Shown: positions 22,041-34,619 of the stretch, piece by piece | Numbering within the stretch: the stretch's first letter is position 1 | Layout of the letters: the number at the start of each line of letters is the position of its first letter | Assembly: GCA_963970005.1 (NCBI GenBank) | Contig: CAXAMN010000001.1 | Location: 624,553-688,552, forward strand | Length of the DNA stretch: 64,000 nucleotides | DNA from: Durusdinium trenchii | Taxonomy: Eukaryota > Sar > Dinophyceae > Suessiales > Symbiodiniaceae | Direction: 5' to 3' | Made by a program: the position numbers and the translations under genes | Notes under the pieces: model-generated | Seen by the model: only the letters and a program-made list of their open reading frames with translations | Told to the model about the DNA's origin: nothing | Database searches by the model: none

Positions 22041-24639
22041 CTAGAAGGGTGCCTTGACTTTCTTGGTCGGAGCAGGGAAAGGCTTTCGGAGACCGTTCTT
22101 GAAGATCACTGGCTTGTACTCATCAGGAACGCTCTTGTGCATTACGGGGCTATTCCGATAGCGTTCCACGTGAGCTTTGAAGCCCTGGTGGGGACCGCTC
22201 CAGGTGACTTCGCAGACCTTGCTCGTGGGCAACGCCCAGGCGGAAAAGCCATGAAAGGTGTTCCACAAGGCATCCACACCAGGGGCGTCCTTGGATTTGC
22301 AGCAGCTTGAAACAACATGAAACAACTGTATCACTGTATTGCCCACAAACAAACAAATCCTAAACAATTCCAAGCATCTACCATATTTACGAAGGCATAG
22401 CCCAGATTGGCCTTGCGGTGAAAGTCACATGGCAAATACACGAAGTCATAGCTTCCCCGGAAGCCCTCACTGTCCAACATCTCCAGGAACATCTCACGGG
22501 TGTAGTTGTTGGGCAAGTTCCGCAACATCACCGTGGTCCGCTCTTTCCGGTAGGACATCCGGTGTCCGGGTTCCGCCACACCTCCACAGGCGGTCTTAAC
22601 TGGCGCAGTGGTTGGTGTCGGAGGCGCCAGCGGCGCCACGTGCGGCCTGGGAGCAGTTCCCAACTCATAGACCTCAAAAGGATCAGAAGTCAAACGTCTG
22701 GGTCATCTGAGTGACTCCAAGTTCAACCAGCCAACCTCCAAAACTGACTGACGTCATCTGTGTGGCGGTCAAAACATGCTAGTCATTCCGCTGCCATGCT
22801 ATCGCTCTTCAAGGTTCCCTATCGCAACACTCAACTAACAATTCTGGGTGGTTCCCTTAGAAGTCCCCCATGTAAGCCATTGTTTCAGCAAATTACAAAA
22901 TATTACAAAGGCCTTTGACAATCTCTTTGCTACGTGGCTTGAGGAAACGCTACCATAGCGTGAATTGTGGCTCTACACATGGGAAGGTGGCTAGGCCTGG
23001 ACTTCTGAGGCATCGCTCCAGGTATCGTTTGGTATTGGTTTGGGTATCGCTCTAAAAGCCACGTTCTTTGGGAGTAAGCGTATTCCTGGCACAGGTATCG
23101 CTCTTCAGGGTTCCCTATCGCTACACACAGTGATTGCAAAGTTTTACCAAGTCAATGGCGGTTCACCTCCCAAACTCTTCAGAGGATGCTCGCCCTGACT
23201 CTGGCAAGTCTTGAGGAAACCCCACTCCCTCTCGAGTTCAAGTCATGAATAGAATGGCCCGAACAGGTTTGACCATGCAGTTCGCCTGCACTCGAGCCTT
23301 CTGTGGACAACTCTGCGAGCAACGAGGCTTTGGGTCTCAAGGGGCCCTTCTTGATCTCCGACCCTCAAACCAACAAACACATGGGTGCCGTTGGTCATAG
23401 GCTCTTCCCCAATCCCCCAGGCAACCAGCCTCAAGATCTTCCATTGCTCTCTCAAGGGCGAACTCGGTCTTGGCCCGTCGGAGCTTTCGGTAGCGTTGCA
23501 TGAGGCTCTGCCCGTCATCCATGTGCAGGAAGGTGCTTCGGACGACCAAGTGACAACTGCCTGGCCACGAAGCATGGTCGCACATCTTAGACTCTAGAGA
23601 ACTTCCAGGCAAGAGGAGACGGGCATCGCAACAGGAACGATTGAGTCTGGCTTCGTCTTGAACAACAACGAAAGCTGGAATGCCCCATGCCAGTGATTCA
23701 CTCTTGACCATCTATCGATGCCAGATATATTCTGGGGGTGCTTAGCAAACGTGTGACTCTCTGGCCTTCCTCTTCCCAAACGTCCGAGATATCCTTGGAG
23801 TTGAGACACATTTGGAACATTTAGCTGAGAAACACTTGGAACATTTTACTTTATACATAGACCTGGAAATCGACAAACATTGCTTGTGGACAAATGAATT
23901 GCAAGCAACTGAGGAAAAACAATACATACAAACATATCATATGTAATATAAATAAACAACAGAGTCCTGGGGAAAAAAAACAGAAAAAACAACTGTGAGG
24001 AATTCAAAACCAAGTGTCAGAGCGAGGGGATGGACGATGGGAGGGCATCTCTGCTGTAGTGCTGACCGCATCGCTCAAGCTCTCCACTTTCTCCAGGGCC
24101 ACTGCTGGAACGCGCAACATGGCACTTGGATGGCGACGGATAACTTAGATCCGTTTCCCGCCGTTTGTCGAGGATTCGCACACCTTGAGCCTACTGAAAC
24201 AAAGAAACAAGTCAAATGGAGAGAGCGGATTGCAAAGCTTATGGCCAAGCAATTGTGTCCAAAGAAACCCTCAAACGCAAAGAACATCCCAAACGTTGAG
24301 GAGTATCAAATGAGCTATATACTGTAATGTGCCGGACCAAAAACCCAAGTTGATGTCATTATATTAGGTATCACTTTAAAACAAATCATCAAAAACGAGG
24401 TCTTACGGTCTTACATATACTGGCTTATTGTGTAATCTTATGTAGGTGTTCATTTCTACACCACCTCGATGTTCCTGGCTTTTTTTTGGGTGCTTGCTCG
24501 CCACTAGGCACCTCTGCATCTGCGGCATCCGTAGGAAGCCACACCGCCAAGGAGAGCGCCAAGCGAGGTACCGGGGCAGGAGCAAGAGCCAACACACTCA
24601 GCAGCTGAAGCCAGTCCTGGAGATGGCTGAGATCCTCTT
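22041..24639 (-). CDS. Mei2-like RNA-binding protein (C-terminal RRM)
   Basis: Supported exons: one ending at 22382 and opening near 22690, and 22289-22041 (stop). They encode an RRM of the Mei2 type: RNP2-like RTTVMLRNLPNNYT, a middle YDFVYLPCDF, and RNP1-like NLGYAFVNM, then after a 92-nt intron (22290-22381) the rest of the fold (FHGFSAWALPTSKVCEVTW) and a basic tail. Probable upstream exons are 24639-24465 (EEDLSHLQDWLQLL), one from 24124 down to about 24035, and 23560-23426 (VVRSTFLHMDDG). They have good acceptors or donors, but not every join is settled. Mei2-like proteins bind RNA and govern RNA fate in yeast and plants; here the role is unknown. No start codon was identified. Confidence 0.72.
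22799..23126 (+). repeat. Direct repeat pair within the Mei2-like gene
   Basis: A stretch of about 30 bp (TATCGCTCTTCAAGGTTCCC... and TATCGCTCTTCAGGGTTCCC...) occurs at 22799 and again at 23094. Shorter TATCG-containing relatives lie between, at about 23010-23060. It lies in an intron of the Mei2-like gene. Confidence 0.65.
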
Positions 24640-25165
24640 CTGAAAGGCACGTCGAACCACCTAGAACACCGGTTGTCCCAGGCATGGACAAATGGCCTTC
24701 CCATTTTGAGGGAGTCGCACGTGCGCCCACACATAGAGAATTATGAATAATTTTACATTTCAAATTTGGCCAATGTTGTGCACCCCAGTGCTGTACTGTA
24801 TCATGCCTCGTCAGCTGCCTTTCCTGGTCATACTATGCCAATCTATGCCAACTTGATCCTCCTATTGAGTCTTGAAGTGTTCTACCTGGCCGCGATCCTG
24901 TTAAACACCGGCCAAGACACGCTCACCTGAGATTCATTAGTGGCTCACCACCTGAATCTCTTTTGGCTATTCTACATGTAACGAATGCAGTAAGCCTTAC
25001 ATGTGTTGGAATAAACGAAGCTTCAGAACGACTGGAGCCACAAAGTGGTGAATCCATGGAGCCACAAAATCCAACAGACCAGCAACTTGCCTTTTTGAAA
25101 AATGATGCGTTGAGGAGGGCCATGGACTAAGTCGACTAAAAACACGTTGTCCTGCACGTTTGCAG

Positions 25166-25335
25166 CTAAAGGCTTTAGACTTCGACTGTCCGATGCATCA
25201 GTCGGATCGAGGTGTTTCGGCACACCGGTCCATAGATTCAAGATGTTCTTCTCTGCGAAACACGCGCAGTGCCAAGGCCATGCGCAGCAGCAGCTGGGTC
25301 TGGGAGCGCAAGACTGGGAACAAAGGAAGAACCAG
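25166..25335 (+). CDS. Candidate exon, Ser/Arg-rich, unknown product
   Basis: The acceptor CGTTTGCAG and the strong donor ACCAG|GTGGGT bound an open frame of 56 codons (CPMHQSDRGVSAHRS, then RNTRSAKAMRSSSWVWER). No family is recognised. The frames in between are also partly open. Confidence 0.3.
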
Positions 25336-25555
25336 GTGGGTCTGCATCTAAGGTGCTTATGTAATGAAGGGACAGGAGGGAAAGAAATATCACAATCGTT
25401 CACCAAACATGGATTCTTATGGATTCTTAGTAGGGTGGTCATTGGGATGATTCTCACAGCCACCCCCAACCACCCTGTGTTTAGCGATTTAAGTCTCGAG
25501 TCTCAAGGCGACATGACTGCAGAACCCTCTTGTGTCTCAGTGCATCAGAGGGAAA

Positions 25556-25618
25556 GTAGCTTGCTACCAGTAGTAATGCACCTTGCTACTAGTAGCGATG
25601 CACTTTGCTACTAGTCCA
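25556..25618. repeat. TAGTAGC palindromic repeat, copy 4
   Basis: CTACCAGTAGTAATGCACC and CTACTAGTAGCGATGCAC units. A minus-strand open frame (25611-26000; unknown, composition mixed) ends inside this repeat. Confidence 0.7.
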
Positions 25619-26116
25619 TTGGCAGCGTGTCTTCTTTCTTCAAGGTAGCGCCTACAACTCCTAGAGCCCGGAAGACATCATGTGGTATCAGGTCGGGAGG
25701 AATTCTTGAAGAGCCGGCGGCTGGGGGACCGCTCTCCCAGTTCCGTCGTGACGCTTGAGGGCTGGCACGCTGGCAGGACAGACATGGTGGCTTCAGTGAG
25801 CCGAGGAGGCCAAAAGCCAGCGCTACTGTGGTATCTACGTGTCCTGGTTGTTGTCTAAAGGTTGCCAAAAGGCAGCAAGATTGGTACTGCGGGTAGGAGA
25901 AGTGCAAGTTATGACGCGACAATTGGCGACTGAAGTCAGCATTCCGGCCAACTAGCATGGACATGGAACATGGGTTGGGTTCTGGGAACACTAGAGTCAC
26001 TAGAGCCTTTACACTTCCGTGTTAACCAGTTGGAGAGTAGCTTGGATTCGTGGCATTGCATCCCCAGCCAAATCGGTTTTGATCCATTCACATCCATTCT
26101 TGTGTGTGTGTGACAC

Positions 26117-26244
26117 CTTGACTCCATGCCTGTCATCCAAAAATATCCTGCCGTCCAAGTACAGCACGCAAGAGTTCTGGATCTGCCAGTCGTCCGCGTG
26201 GACCCCAGTCATCTTCCACCAGCTGATACAAGCCCGGCAGGAGC
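26117..26244 (-). CDS. Candidate exon, unknown product
   Basis: The acceptor TTTGTCCCAG and donor GTCAAG|GTGTCA bound 42 codons in an open minus-strand frame with strong C/G third positions (ISWWKMTGVHADDWQIQNS, YLDGRIFLDDRHGVK). It is among the best single-exon candidates in the window. No family is recognised. Confidence 0.4.
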
Positions 26245-26299
26245 CTGGGACAAATCCGCACCCTCGAAGGGTAGTTTTCATCTCCCAAAACTAGACGTT

Positions 26300-28350
26300 C
26301 ATGTCAAAAAGGGCTTATCAAGTTAACTTTCATGTATCATTCAGTGTTGTAGTCACCCTGCATGCTATGCTGGAAAAGGATCCCACAGACTGTAGATTGT
26401 AGTCCATCTCTATGCTGGCCAAACCTGTCCGTCTTCTCATCCCAAAACCGTCGTCCCGGTCTAACCTGGTCAAAAACCCCAAGTCACACAATTGCAAGGA
26501 CAATCCCAGTTTGTCACACTTTGTTGGCCAAAACAACATCTACACCTACACCAATTAACCCAGCAAGATCTTCAAGGCTCCACTTAAAAATCTTTAAAAC
26601 AAACATCCTGTCCTCACCTGTGAGCTATGCCCATCTTGCCCCGACTATAAGTAGTGGAAGATCTGCTCTTCCAGACACCCCAAAGGTGATATGCACCCTT
26701 GTTTCGATGAAAGTACCGCTGATCGCATCAATTGCAGTTACCTTCACTCATCCCACCTCTGATGCATCAACTGCTCCAACTCGGTGATCGTTTCTTTGAT
26801 CTCCATCGTTTCACCTTGGAGAGACACACACACACACGAAGAGGACAAAACGAACCCTGCCTGGGCGTGTTGGTCAGACCCTGTGCGTGTTGTTGTTTGT
26901 TGCTCTCTAGGTCCAGTACTTTTGTTGGAAAGCCAAACAACTTGATTTCACGGCAGTGGGCGATATCTGCAATTTCTGGTTGACTGGAATTGCCAGTCAA
27001 CCACCAAAAGTAATAGGAACATGTGCACAGTACGCAACAGCCTCCCAGTAAGGACAACTATTGCCACAATGGGATGTCACTAGTCTGGGAAGGAAAACCA
27101 TTCCATAGTTCAAAATGAAGAGGAGCCTTGCGCTCAGCCGGAGCAAGGATTCCCAAGAACGAAATTCAAAGCCAACACAAGGCGGCCTAGGTGTCAAAGG
27201 TACAACCAGCCGGAGCAAGTTCTGTCGATTTTGGCACGCAACCATCCAATCCCCGTCCCCCATGAATATATAGCTTCTTCTCCTGCCCCGCAGCTTTGAC
27301 CCGAAGCTGAACACCTGGTGATAGAGAAAGGCAGGCTCTTGTAAAGCAGAAAAGTAAGACATCACGGTTTCTATTTCTGTAATGTTATCTTACTTTGTGG
27401 GTGTTCACTACAGAATACAATCTTTCTCTCCCACTATCTCCCACTCCTTTGAAGCTCAGCGTGGCATCACTCAAACAAATGGATGCTAAGTCACCAAGCC
27501 ACACTCTTAAAATGCCTCCCGGGAACGGTGTTCAATTGAGAAGGACAAAACGTATAATTAATAGAACACACATAAGCAAAAAATCTAAATAAAAACCAAC
27601 AAACAGGTACCATCACCACGACAAGAAAAGCTCCTACTACGACTAAGACAACAACAAAAGGGCTGCCTGAAATGCCTAAACAGGTAAACAGCCCGCTGCG
27701 TGTTCTTATTTGAACCGAGCGACGAAGAGTTATGCTGTATGCTATTTATGCTGCCAAAAAAATACAAAAAGAGTCCGCTGGACCCCCTGGCAAAAGCCAT
27801 TCCACTGTATATGCTCCAGTGACACTTATATATATATATGCAAATAGCCATTAAGGCTTTGAGGACATGTTTCACCCCCAAAAAAACCAGTCGTGTTTTT
27901 ACTCGCAACATATGTTGGTTTGCTTGTGTGGTCATGTTTGTCATTTGGACCGGAGGATTTGGTTGGAGGGAATGCATTGCATAGTATATAACAAAATAAA
28001 CCACCACCCACCAAATAAACAAATAAATGCAAGGAAAACGCTCAACGTATTTTGAAGGTCAGGCAGTTCTCGAAGAAGGTGATACATCATTTCCAGGCCT
28101 GTCACTTGCTCCTTGTAAACAATCTGAGAAAAGAGCCCGACATACATTGACAAGGGTGCGAGACATGCTTCTTCCATGCTGATGTCAACCCCCCTTCAGT
28201 GCTGGTCAAAGTTAGCGTGTGTTGGAGGAAACTTTAGACTCTAGACGAGGGCGAACGTGATGAGACACAAAAGAAACAAAGTACAAATGCAACACGTAAT
28301 GTCAAGTTTCTCTCTATATATATATATCAATCCAGAAACCAAATCATCAG
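26300..28350. other. No gene supported
   Basis: A plus-strand frame at 26362-26787 is open, but its Ser/Thr/Pro-rich composition and codon pattern are not convincing. There is a short (CA)n at 26826-26836 and a (TA)n at 27829. Nothing else is recognised. Confidence 0.3.
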
Positions 28351-28357
28351 TGCGAGC

Positions 28358-28407
28358 GCTTCTTCAAGAAAGCCTCCCCGCCGCGGGGGGAGCTTCCTTG
28401 AAGAAGC
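28358..28407. repeat. GC-rich hairpin
   Basis: The left arm GCTTCTTCAAGAAAGCCTCC(CC) and right arm (GGGG)GGAGCTTCCTTGAAGAAGC are nearly complementary over about 20 bp, around a loop of about 5 bases (GCCGC). A TAGTAGC-like cluster follows at once. Confidence 0.7.
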
Positions 28408-28427
28408 ATGAGCTATCCTGCGTCCAT

Positions 28428-28496
28428 ATGTAGTAGCTACTTGTAGGCAACTTGTAGGTACTAGCTACCTAGCAGCTACTACCTACCTCCTAGCGG
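28428..28496. repeat. TAGTAGC-related repeat, copy 5 (diverged)
   Basis: Repeated TAGCTAC / GTAGGTA / CTACC elements (TAGTAGCTACTTGTAGGC and similar). It is more diverged than the other clusters. Confidence 0.5.
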
Positions 28497-30601
28497 CCTA
28501 CCCCTCCCCGTCGGTAGGTCGATGTGCGTGCTGCCTTTCTCAGTCCTCGTCCTGAAAGCCAAGCACCAAGGATCCGCCTCACTGGGGCGTTGTGGACGCT
28601 GTTCTTTTCAACAAACACTCGGGTCTTGAGGGGCAGTTGCTGGTGATTTACTGGAGCCTGTATATTAAATGTTGGGTTGTTGTCCAAACAGGCCAAAGGC
28701 ACCAAACCATGCTACGAAGAATGTGTTGTCTGATTCTGAGCAGCCAGCAGGCTTCCTTGCTTAAGAAACTTCACTTCACAAGCGAAGGTACCGGCAGGTA
28801 CCGGGAAGGACAGGGGATACATTGCCTTAAGCAAAGAATATCATCTAAGATTCTAAGATCATCTAAGTAGAATCCCCGACCAATATCTTGATTTTTTGTT
28901 CATCTACTTCGCATGTTGGGGTAGTCTGGAAGGCGCCTACATTGAAGAAAAACAACTTAATCTACTAGATTGAGATACCCGATTTGTAGATGTTTGGTAG
29001 CTTCAAACTTGTCGAGTTATACAACAGCCCCAGCTTCGGACATCTACCGGCCTCCCTGCCACATGGTTAAAGCGGCCAAGCCTGCCATACAGGCTGGGAT
29101 TTGAGCCCGGTATAACAATGTTTCTTGCAGCCTTGCACACCAGTCTGCACACCAGTCTGCACACCAAAGGTCGAAGGCATCAAGTCTTACTTGCCAGAAC
29201 AAAACAGAACATGTAAGAAATCCATGAAGTAGGAAATGTATTTCTTGCTGGCAATCAATGTAACAAATTCAGTATGATGCAACATATACTTGATTTCTGG
29301 TGTTCTGACTTTCTGAGTCATGCTCGCTGCTCAATATCACTGCACAAGAAGCCCATAGCACACTGCCCCGGACGCCCAAAGCATTTCGCCCATAAAGGAA
29401 CTGGAATATGTTGCTGATCCGTTTCTAGGACGCTTTCAGGATCTTATCATCTATTCTAACTTAAACACTCTCCAGACTCTCCACAATTGTTTAACAAAGG
29501 GCATCCAAGTATCCAAATTGAAAAACACCATGCAGAAACCTTTGATTTGTTTGGGACCACCCCGCTTTTTGCAGCTTCACCATCCGCCTTCGCTCAACGC
29601 CTTCTGCAACTCCTCGCGGCACTCAGAACGCAACCGAACCTGAGATCCGACGAGTAGAAGACAAGACCTGAAATGCAAATACCAAGGGGGAGGGGGTAGG
29701 CTGGAAGAAAAAGAGAAGGTAGCAAGTAGGGAGTAGCTACTAGCAAACAAGTAGCCACAATCAATCGGACACCGAAGGGCTCAGGCTTCATGATCTGGTT
29801 CCTAGATACGCTGTTTGTACTATGAAGAAGGTGTAAGAAGGGACTAGTAACAGTATACTAGTATATAGTAACCATTCCCCGCTGTGCTTTGTTTGCACTA
29901 CCCTCGACGTGGCCGGGCACAATGCAGGCATGTTTCCACGCTTCTCTCTCTCATCCCTGTGATGAAAATCTGCTCTCTAAGGCCAACTTGAAGAAGTTGC
30001 GCAGCCTTGGCCGTTGAGGCCATTGAAGGCCAGCGCACAGTTGGTCAGCCCAAACAGGTCAGAGTGCAAAACAATGTAAATGTACAGTGAATAGAATACA
30101 TGTGTGTGCGTGGCTCATGCCTGAGGTCCAAGGTGTCCATGGTCAGCTTTGGGAGGGAAACATGTGAGAAACAGCAATGAGGTCCAGTGTACAGTACCTC
30201 CTTTGCACGTGAAATGCCAGGTTTAGTTTAGCCATTGGTTCTCCAGGTGGTCAGATGTGAGGCATGCATGCATAGGAACATCTGTGTGCAATCCATTACA
30301 CTGTGAGCTCTCATATGCTCTTGGATCCGGACCTGGCACAAAGCTGCTTCCCTGCCGGGTGCTTCATCTGACTCCTCACACAGTACACGTCGGAACGGCA
30401 TTCTTAATACATGGCAAGGGTTCAGCACTTTCGGATGGATCCAAATATTGGTCATGCTGATCTATAAGCTCCATGACTTTGGAACAGTCTATGAGCTTCT
30501 CAATGCTTCTGACAAACCTGGTGAGATGCGACGTTCCTCTGTCTGGGTCCAGTTTCTGTTCATTGGGCACATAGGAACGTTGCATCTTGTATCAAGAATA
30601 C
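28497..30601. other. No gene recognised; short repeats
   Basis: Contains three tandem copies of a 12-bp unit (GTCTGCACACCA) near 29138-29168 and a weak TAGTAGC-like patch at 29713-29757. A tRNA-like stretch at 29060-29115 was considered and rejected. Confidence 0.35.
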
Positions 30602-32286
30602 CTTGTCTTGGCAAGAGTGAATCCACTAATGTTTCCGGGTCTTGCAGGATGTGTGCTGATTGGAAGTTCTTTCTGAGATCCATGCAACTCCTCCCCAAGG
30701 TTCTTGATGCCAGCATCTGGTGTCTCGCCTGCCAGGCCATTGCACAGACCCAAACAGGTGCAAGTGTCAATCAAATTCCCATCAAAGGCAAAACTGCAAC
30801 CAGAACACAACAAACATCTGCACTGAGGCAAAACGGGGCTACACTCAGTTTGAAGGCGGCACACGAAACAAAACTCCATGACTCCATGTATCAAGCCCTT
30901 GGCAAACGGTCTCCTGATGCAACTTAGCCATTCCAACTCGCCTACCACTGTTTCTTAGTCTTTTGGCCGCAAAAGGGAAATTTGATGTCTGTTGAAACCC
31001 GTGAAAGGGTCACTTTTGAGGTGGCGGTTCACGTTCTATGCTCGAATGTCATTTTTTGAAAAACGTTCCAGGCCTTCTTGCAGCATCTGCTGAAAGATTG
31101 AGAACTCCTTTGCTTGCCTCATTGTGTCAGTCAGCCACTTTTTGTCAAAGACCCACCCAGGATGGTCACGAGTCACAATTTGCACAAACTGATCTACAAC
31201 ACTTTCAGTTCAGGTCGTGTTTAATTGAATCTACGAATCTTGATGGATGCAGGGATACAGGCCGTCAGCTCTGTTGCACTCCGGACAGAACAAATACTTT
31301 ACTTCGAGTGATCCCCACCATGACATTTAAATCTGACAAGCTTTCTGGCATGTATCGAGGTATTATTTTGGAATTATTTCTAGAATATCTTCTGACATTT
31401 TTGTCTGGCATATCTTCTGAGCGATTCTGGCACATCTTTTGACAGTCTTTCTGGCAAATCTTCTGCATATCTTCTGACATTCTGTCTGGCATCTCTTCTG
31501 ACATTCATTCAGGCATATCTTCTGACATTCTTTCTGGCGTTCTATCTGGCATATCTTCTGACTCGCGGTTGAGGGCCGGCGGGGAACACTGCCAGGAGGA
31601 GGCGGAGGAGGAGGACGAGGAGAAGAAGGAGGACGTCAGCTGACATAAAATCTAACAACCCTCACCTGACAGGTGGGGAACAATAGTGAAAACATCAGAA
31701 AACTGGTTACTTACACAGGAAAACCTCAATGCTGCGGTTCTGTGACACCAATCTGCGAGACAGTGGCTTGGCTTCATGCCAAGTCTGAGACGTTAAAATG
31801 TCTTCGAATGGTCGACCTCTGCTTCTGCAGGGCCTACCCTTTTCTTGGGTCTGTGATGTCGCCGGTGGCATCAAAGGTGCAAAAAAAATGGTATTTGTCT
31901 TCTGGAAACCCCTGCTGTCCAGCAGAATCAAAGCCGGAGAGCCAAAGCAAACTATCCAAACCCAAAAGCAGTTACACTTGCTCTTCACTCCTGGGAAGCT
32001 GAAAGGAGGACTCACCGAACTGTACTGCCAAAGTATTGATACTCGTCACCGAACCAAAGAAGATACCCACTGGTGGTCCTCGAATTTGCTCGATGTGTTG
32101 AACCGTGCCAAAGTGCTGTGGAGCCCACAGGGCTACCGCCCTTGAGAGCAGTTCCGCACACTGCCAGGGACGCTCCCAAAGAAGACGAAGGTCGAACACC
32201 AAGGACGAGACCTGGGACGAGACCGCCCATGGCGACGGAGACATGGTGACTGGGTGCAAGTGCCGCAAGGGACGGATCGTCGGCAT
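30602..32286 (-). CDS. Three-exon gene, unknown function
   Basis: Exon 1, 32286-32050, starts at an ATG in a CACC context and runs 79 codons (MPTIRPLRHLHPVTM, then FDLRLLWERPWQCAELLSRA). Exon 2, 31850-31725, follows the acceptor CGACATCACAG and ends ATTGAG|GTTTTC. Exon 3, 30728-30602, follows GCCTGGCAG and ends CAAG|GTATTC. All joins are in phase 0. No domain is recognised. An alternative donor for exon 1 at 32067 would break phase. The gene should continue downstream. Confidence 0.35.
31376..31562 (+). repeat. Minisatellite, TCTTCTGACATTCTTTCTGG type
   Basis: About ten imperfect units of 15-24 bp combining TCTGGCATATCT and TCTGACATT. It reads as an acidic/basic low-complexity frame (MSEDMPDR-like) on the minus strand, which is not evidence of a protein. 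A purine-rich GGAGGA tract follows at 31597-31640. Confidence 0.8.
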
Positions 32287-33465
32287 GGTGACAACGACAG
32301 CTTCAAAACCATATATGCACATACATGCCATATACTATGCCATATCATGCCACAATGTCAGGAACTTACAGTCCACCAGCTACAGGTTTACACACACACA
32401 CACAACTTGCAAGTCTTTGCAACATCCAGCAAGTTCAGAACATAAACTTAGACCGTGTTGGGATCGGTTGGCACAGTCCCATCAATCTCATGAGTCGTCA
32501 CAACATGTCACAACAACCCTTCGACATCGCGTCCAATCAAAAGGGGGTCCTGGTCAAAGCCTCTGGGACGCATTGGGACTCATTGGAACTCATTGGGACT
32601 CTGGGTCAAGGTTTCCTGGGGAACAGGATGCAAACCCCACAGAGTTTGATGTACACCATAACCAACACAAGATTGACAGAAAGGTCATCTATATATTTGG
32701 ATGTTCAATCCTTTTGTATATAATAAATATATATATATATGTTTATATGTTTATAGCTTTTGACCTGTAGCGCATAGAACCCATACCCATGTCATTGTGA
32801 TGCTTCGATAGTCGATGCCAGACTCCGCCCGCTGAGCTCAGACTCCTACCATTGCTGCCAGCACTTCATTCTCTCTTGCCCAGCTTGATAGGAGCTCTTC
32901 GGCGTTGGAGCACGTCATGACTCCTGCGCACAGCACGGGCACGGCACAAGCGCAACAGCGCAAGGACTCATGATTGACCACAAGGATAAGCACGATCGAG
33001 CACCATCTTGGAAGCTACTATGCCAGCTATGCCCTTCGCAGAAAGTGCGCAGAAAAAGATGCGCGCAATTGGTATTCATGGTGCAGCAATCTCCCTGCCT
33101 TGCAGGAGGCCCAGCAGGACATCGATCAGCAAGAGCGTCTCAGGCGTCCAGTCCTCGAGGCATCCCGGACACATGTGTCTCGGCCACGGAACCCGCTGAC
33201 TGCCGGAAGACTTTGGAGCCAAAAGAACCCAATTTTCTCCCTGGCATACGATCACGCTGCATGCTGAAAATTCATGAAACACAATTGATTCACACATCTT
33301 GGCCGCATCACGCATCTTGGCCGCATCGGCCCTGTCTGACACACTCTCAACTTAATTAGCTTTGTCTGACTTGGCCAGACCTGAACCATGCCAGCCCTTC
33401 TGCTAGTAACTAGTAAAAGCCAGCCTGTAAATTCAAAGGAACCATGTACTGTAGATGGAGGATCC

Positions 33466-33622
33466 ATGCCACCCAAGTCGCGTGGGAAGGGAGTGGCTCG
33501 AACCACGGAAGCTTCTCAGCCGCGTGTGCTTTTGGAAGACCCAGGCAGCGGAACCAATCCTGGGCGGCGACCCGCAGGGTCAGCTAGGGCAAGCTGCTGC
33601 AACGCAGCTATGTTGTTGCAAC
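33466..33622 (+). CDS. Candidate first exon, basic N-terminus
   Basis: The ATG at 33466 opens a frame with C/G-biased codons reading MPPKSRGKGVARTTEAS, with a later GSGTNPGRRPAGSARA and a possible donor (CAAC|GTAGGA). The basic start is typical of nuclear proteins, but no family is recognised. Confidence 0.25.
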
Positions 33623-34498
33623 GTAGGAGATCCTGACAAGACCTCCCAAAGAAGCTCGCCCTCTTCAAACATCTTCAAACCGGATTTGATGTTGATGACA
33701 CAAGGATCATGTCTTGGGTTCGATAATAAAAAGCATCACCAATGCATTATTGACTTATATACCTGGATAATAATATCCAAGACATCAGTAACTTCAGGTG
33801 CTCCAGTGCTCATCCAAAAGTTTATGTTTCTGCACAAGCATGGTTTGATATTGGTCCAACCCCACTCCATGGTGGAGGTCTTTCTTCTCATCTTGAAGTT
33901 GGCCGTATGACCTGTGCAATATGTGTTTTCGAATGGAACGGTGATGGATGGGGCACGGCTTGACATTGGTTTAAGCTTTGTACCATTGTGCCGAATTGCT
34001 TCTGTGTGATTTGAGAATCTTGGGCGGTTGCAAAACATGATGCACGCTGCTGCTACATTGGGGCATATTGGTATTTTTTCTTTTTTGTGAATGCAATTTT
34101 CAGGCTAACACAGACGGTGGCCAGTGAAACAACTAGAACATGTCGCTGTCGGAGCATGTCCGTGTTCTTCCCTCAAGACATGGTGAGTGCCTTTAGGCAA
34201 GCCATGGCAAGCCTGTTACGTAAAATTCAAGGCGCAACTGTGAGCCCAGCAGTTGATCTGGGCCTACCATACCATGCCATACCATACCTGTGACCCTCAA
34301 CTACGAGCCATTGCCTGGCACTTGACTTTAAGTCAATGGGTCTCAAAGGATCTCAAGAGCCAGCTTGAAAACCTATATAGAATCCCGAATAGATAGAAGT
34401 AAATCCCCACTTAAGATGTATTGGAAACCGTGCCACTATCTATTTGAGGACCACTATCGTCGGATTCAGCAACCTCCGTGGAAACATCCGTGCCACGC

Positions 34499-34619
34499 CT
34501 GTGGCCTGATCCGCCTGATCCGCCAAGCCTCTAGAGCCTCCGCAGCACAGCGTAAGGCTTGCCGCCTCAACGCCAGCAGGGAACGAAGGAGCTCCGAGAC
34601 CAAATAGATGCAATGGAGC
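34499..34619 (-). CDS. Candidate exon, Leu/Ala/Arg helix
   Basis: The acceptor TTTTCTCGAG and donor CCACAG|GCGTGG (GC type) bound 40 codons, reading SELLRSLLALRRQALRCAAE. Two other frames are open there, so the reading rests on composition and splice sites. Confidence 0.27.

Noticed and set aside
26362-26787. 141-codon plus-strand open frame
   Set aside because: No third-base bias, no domain, Ser/Thr/Pro-rich noise.
29060-29115. tRNA-like sequence with anticodon-arm-like stem and TTTGAGCCC
   Set aside because: A T-arm and an anticodon-like arm can be drawn, but no acceptor stem pairs and the T-loop does not match TTCRANY; at most a degenerate SINE-like remnant.
31265-31504. Minus-strand frame with MSEDMPDR-like repeats
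   Set aside because: It follows the minisatellite unit exactly; no independent coding signal.
33056-33260. Exon in the segment with strong acceptor CTGCCTTGCAG
   Set aside because: Plus (EAQQDIDQQERLRRP) and minus (CLEDWTPETLLLIDVLLG) readings are equally good, so no call was made.
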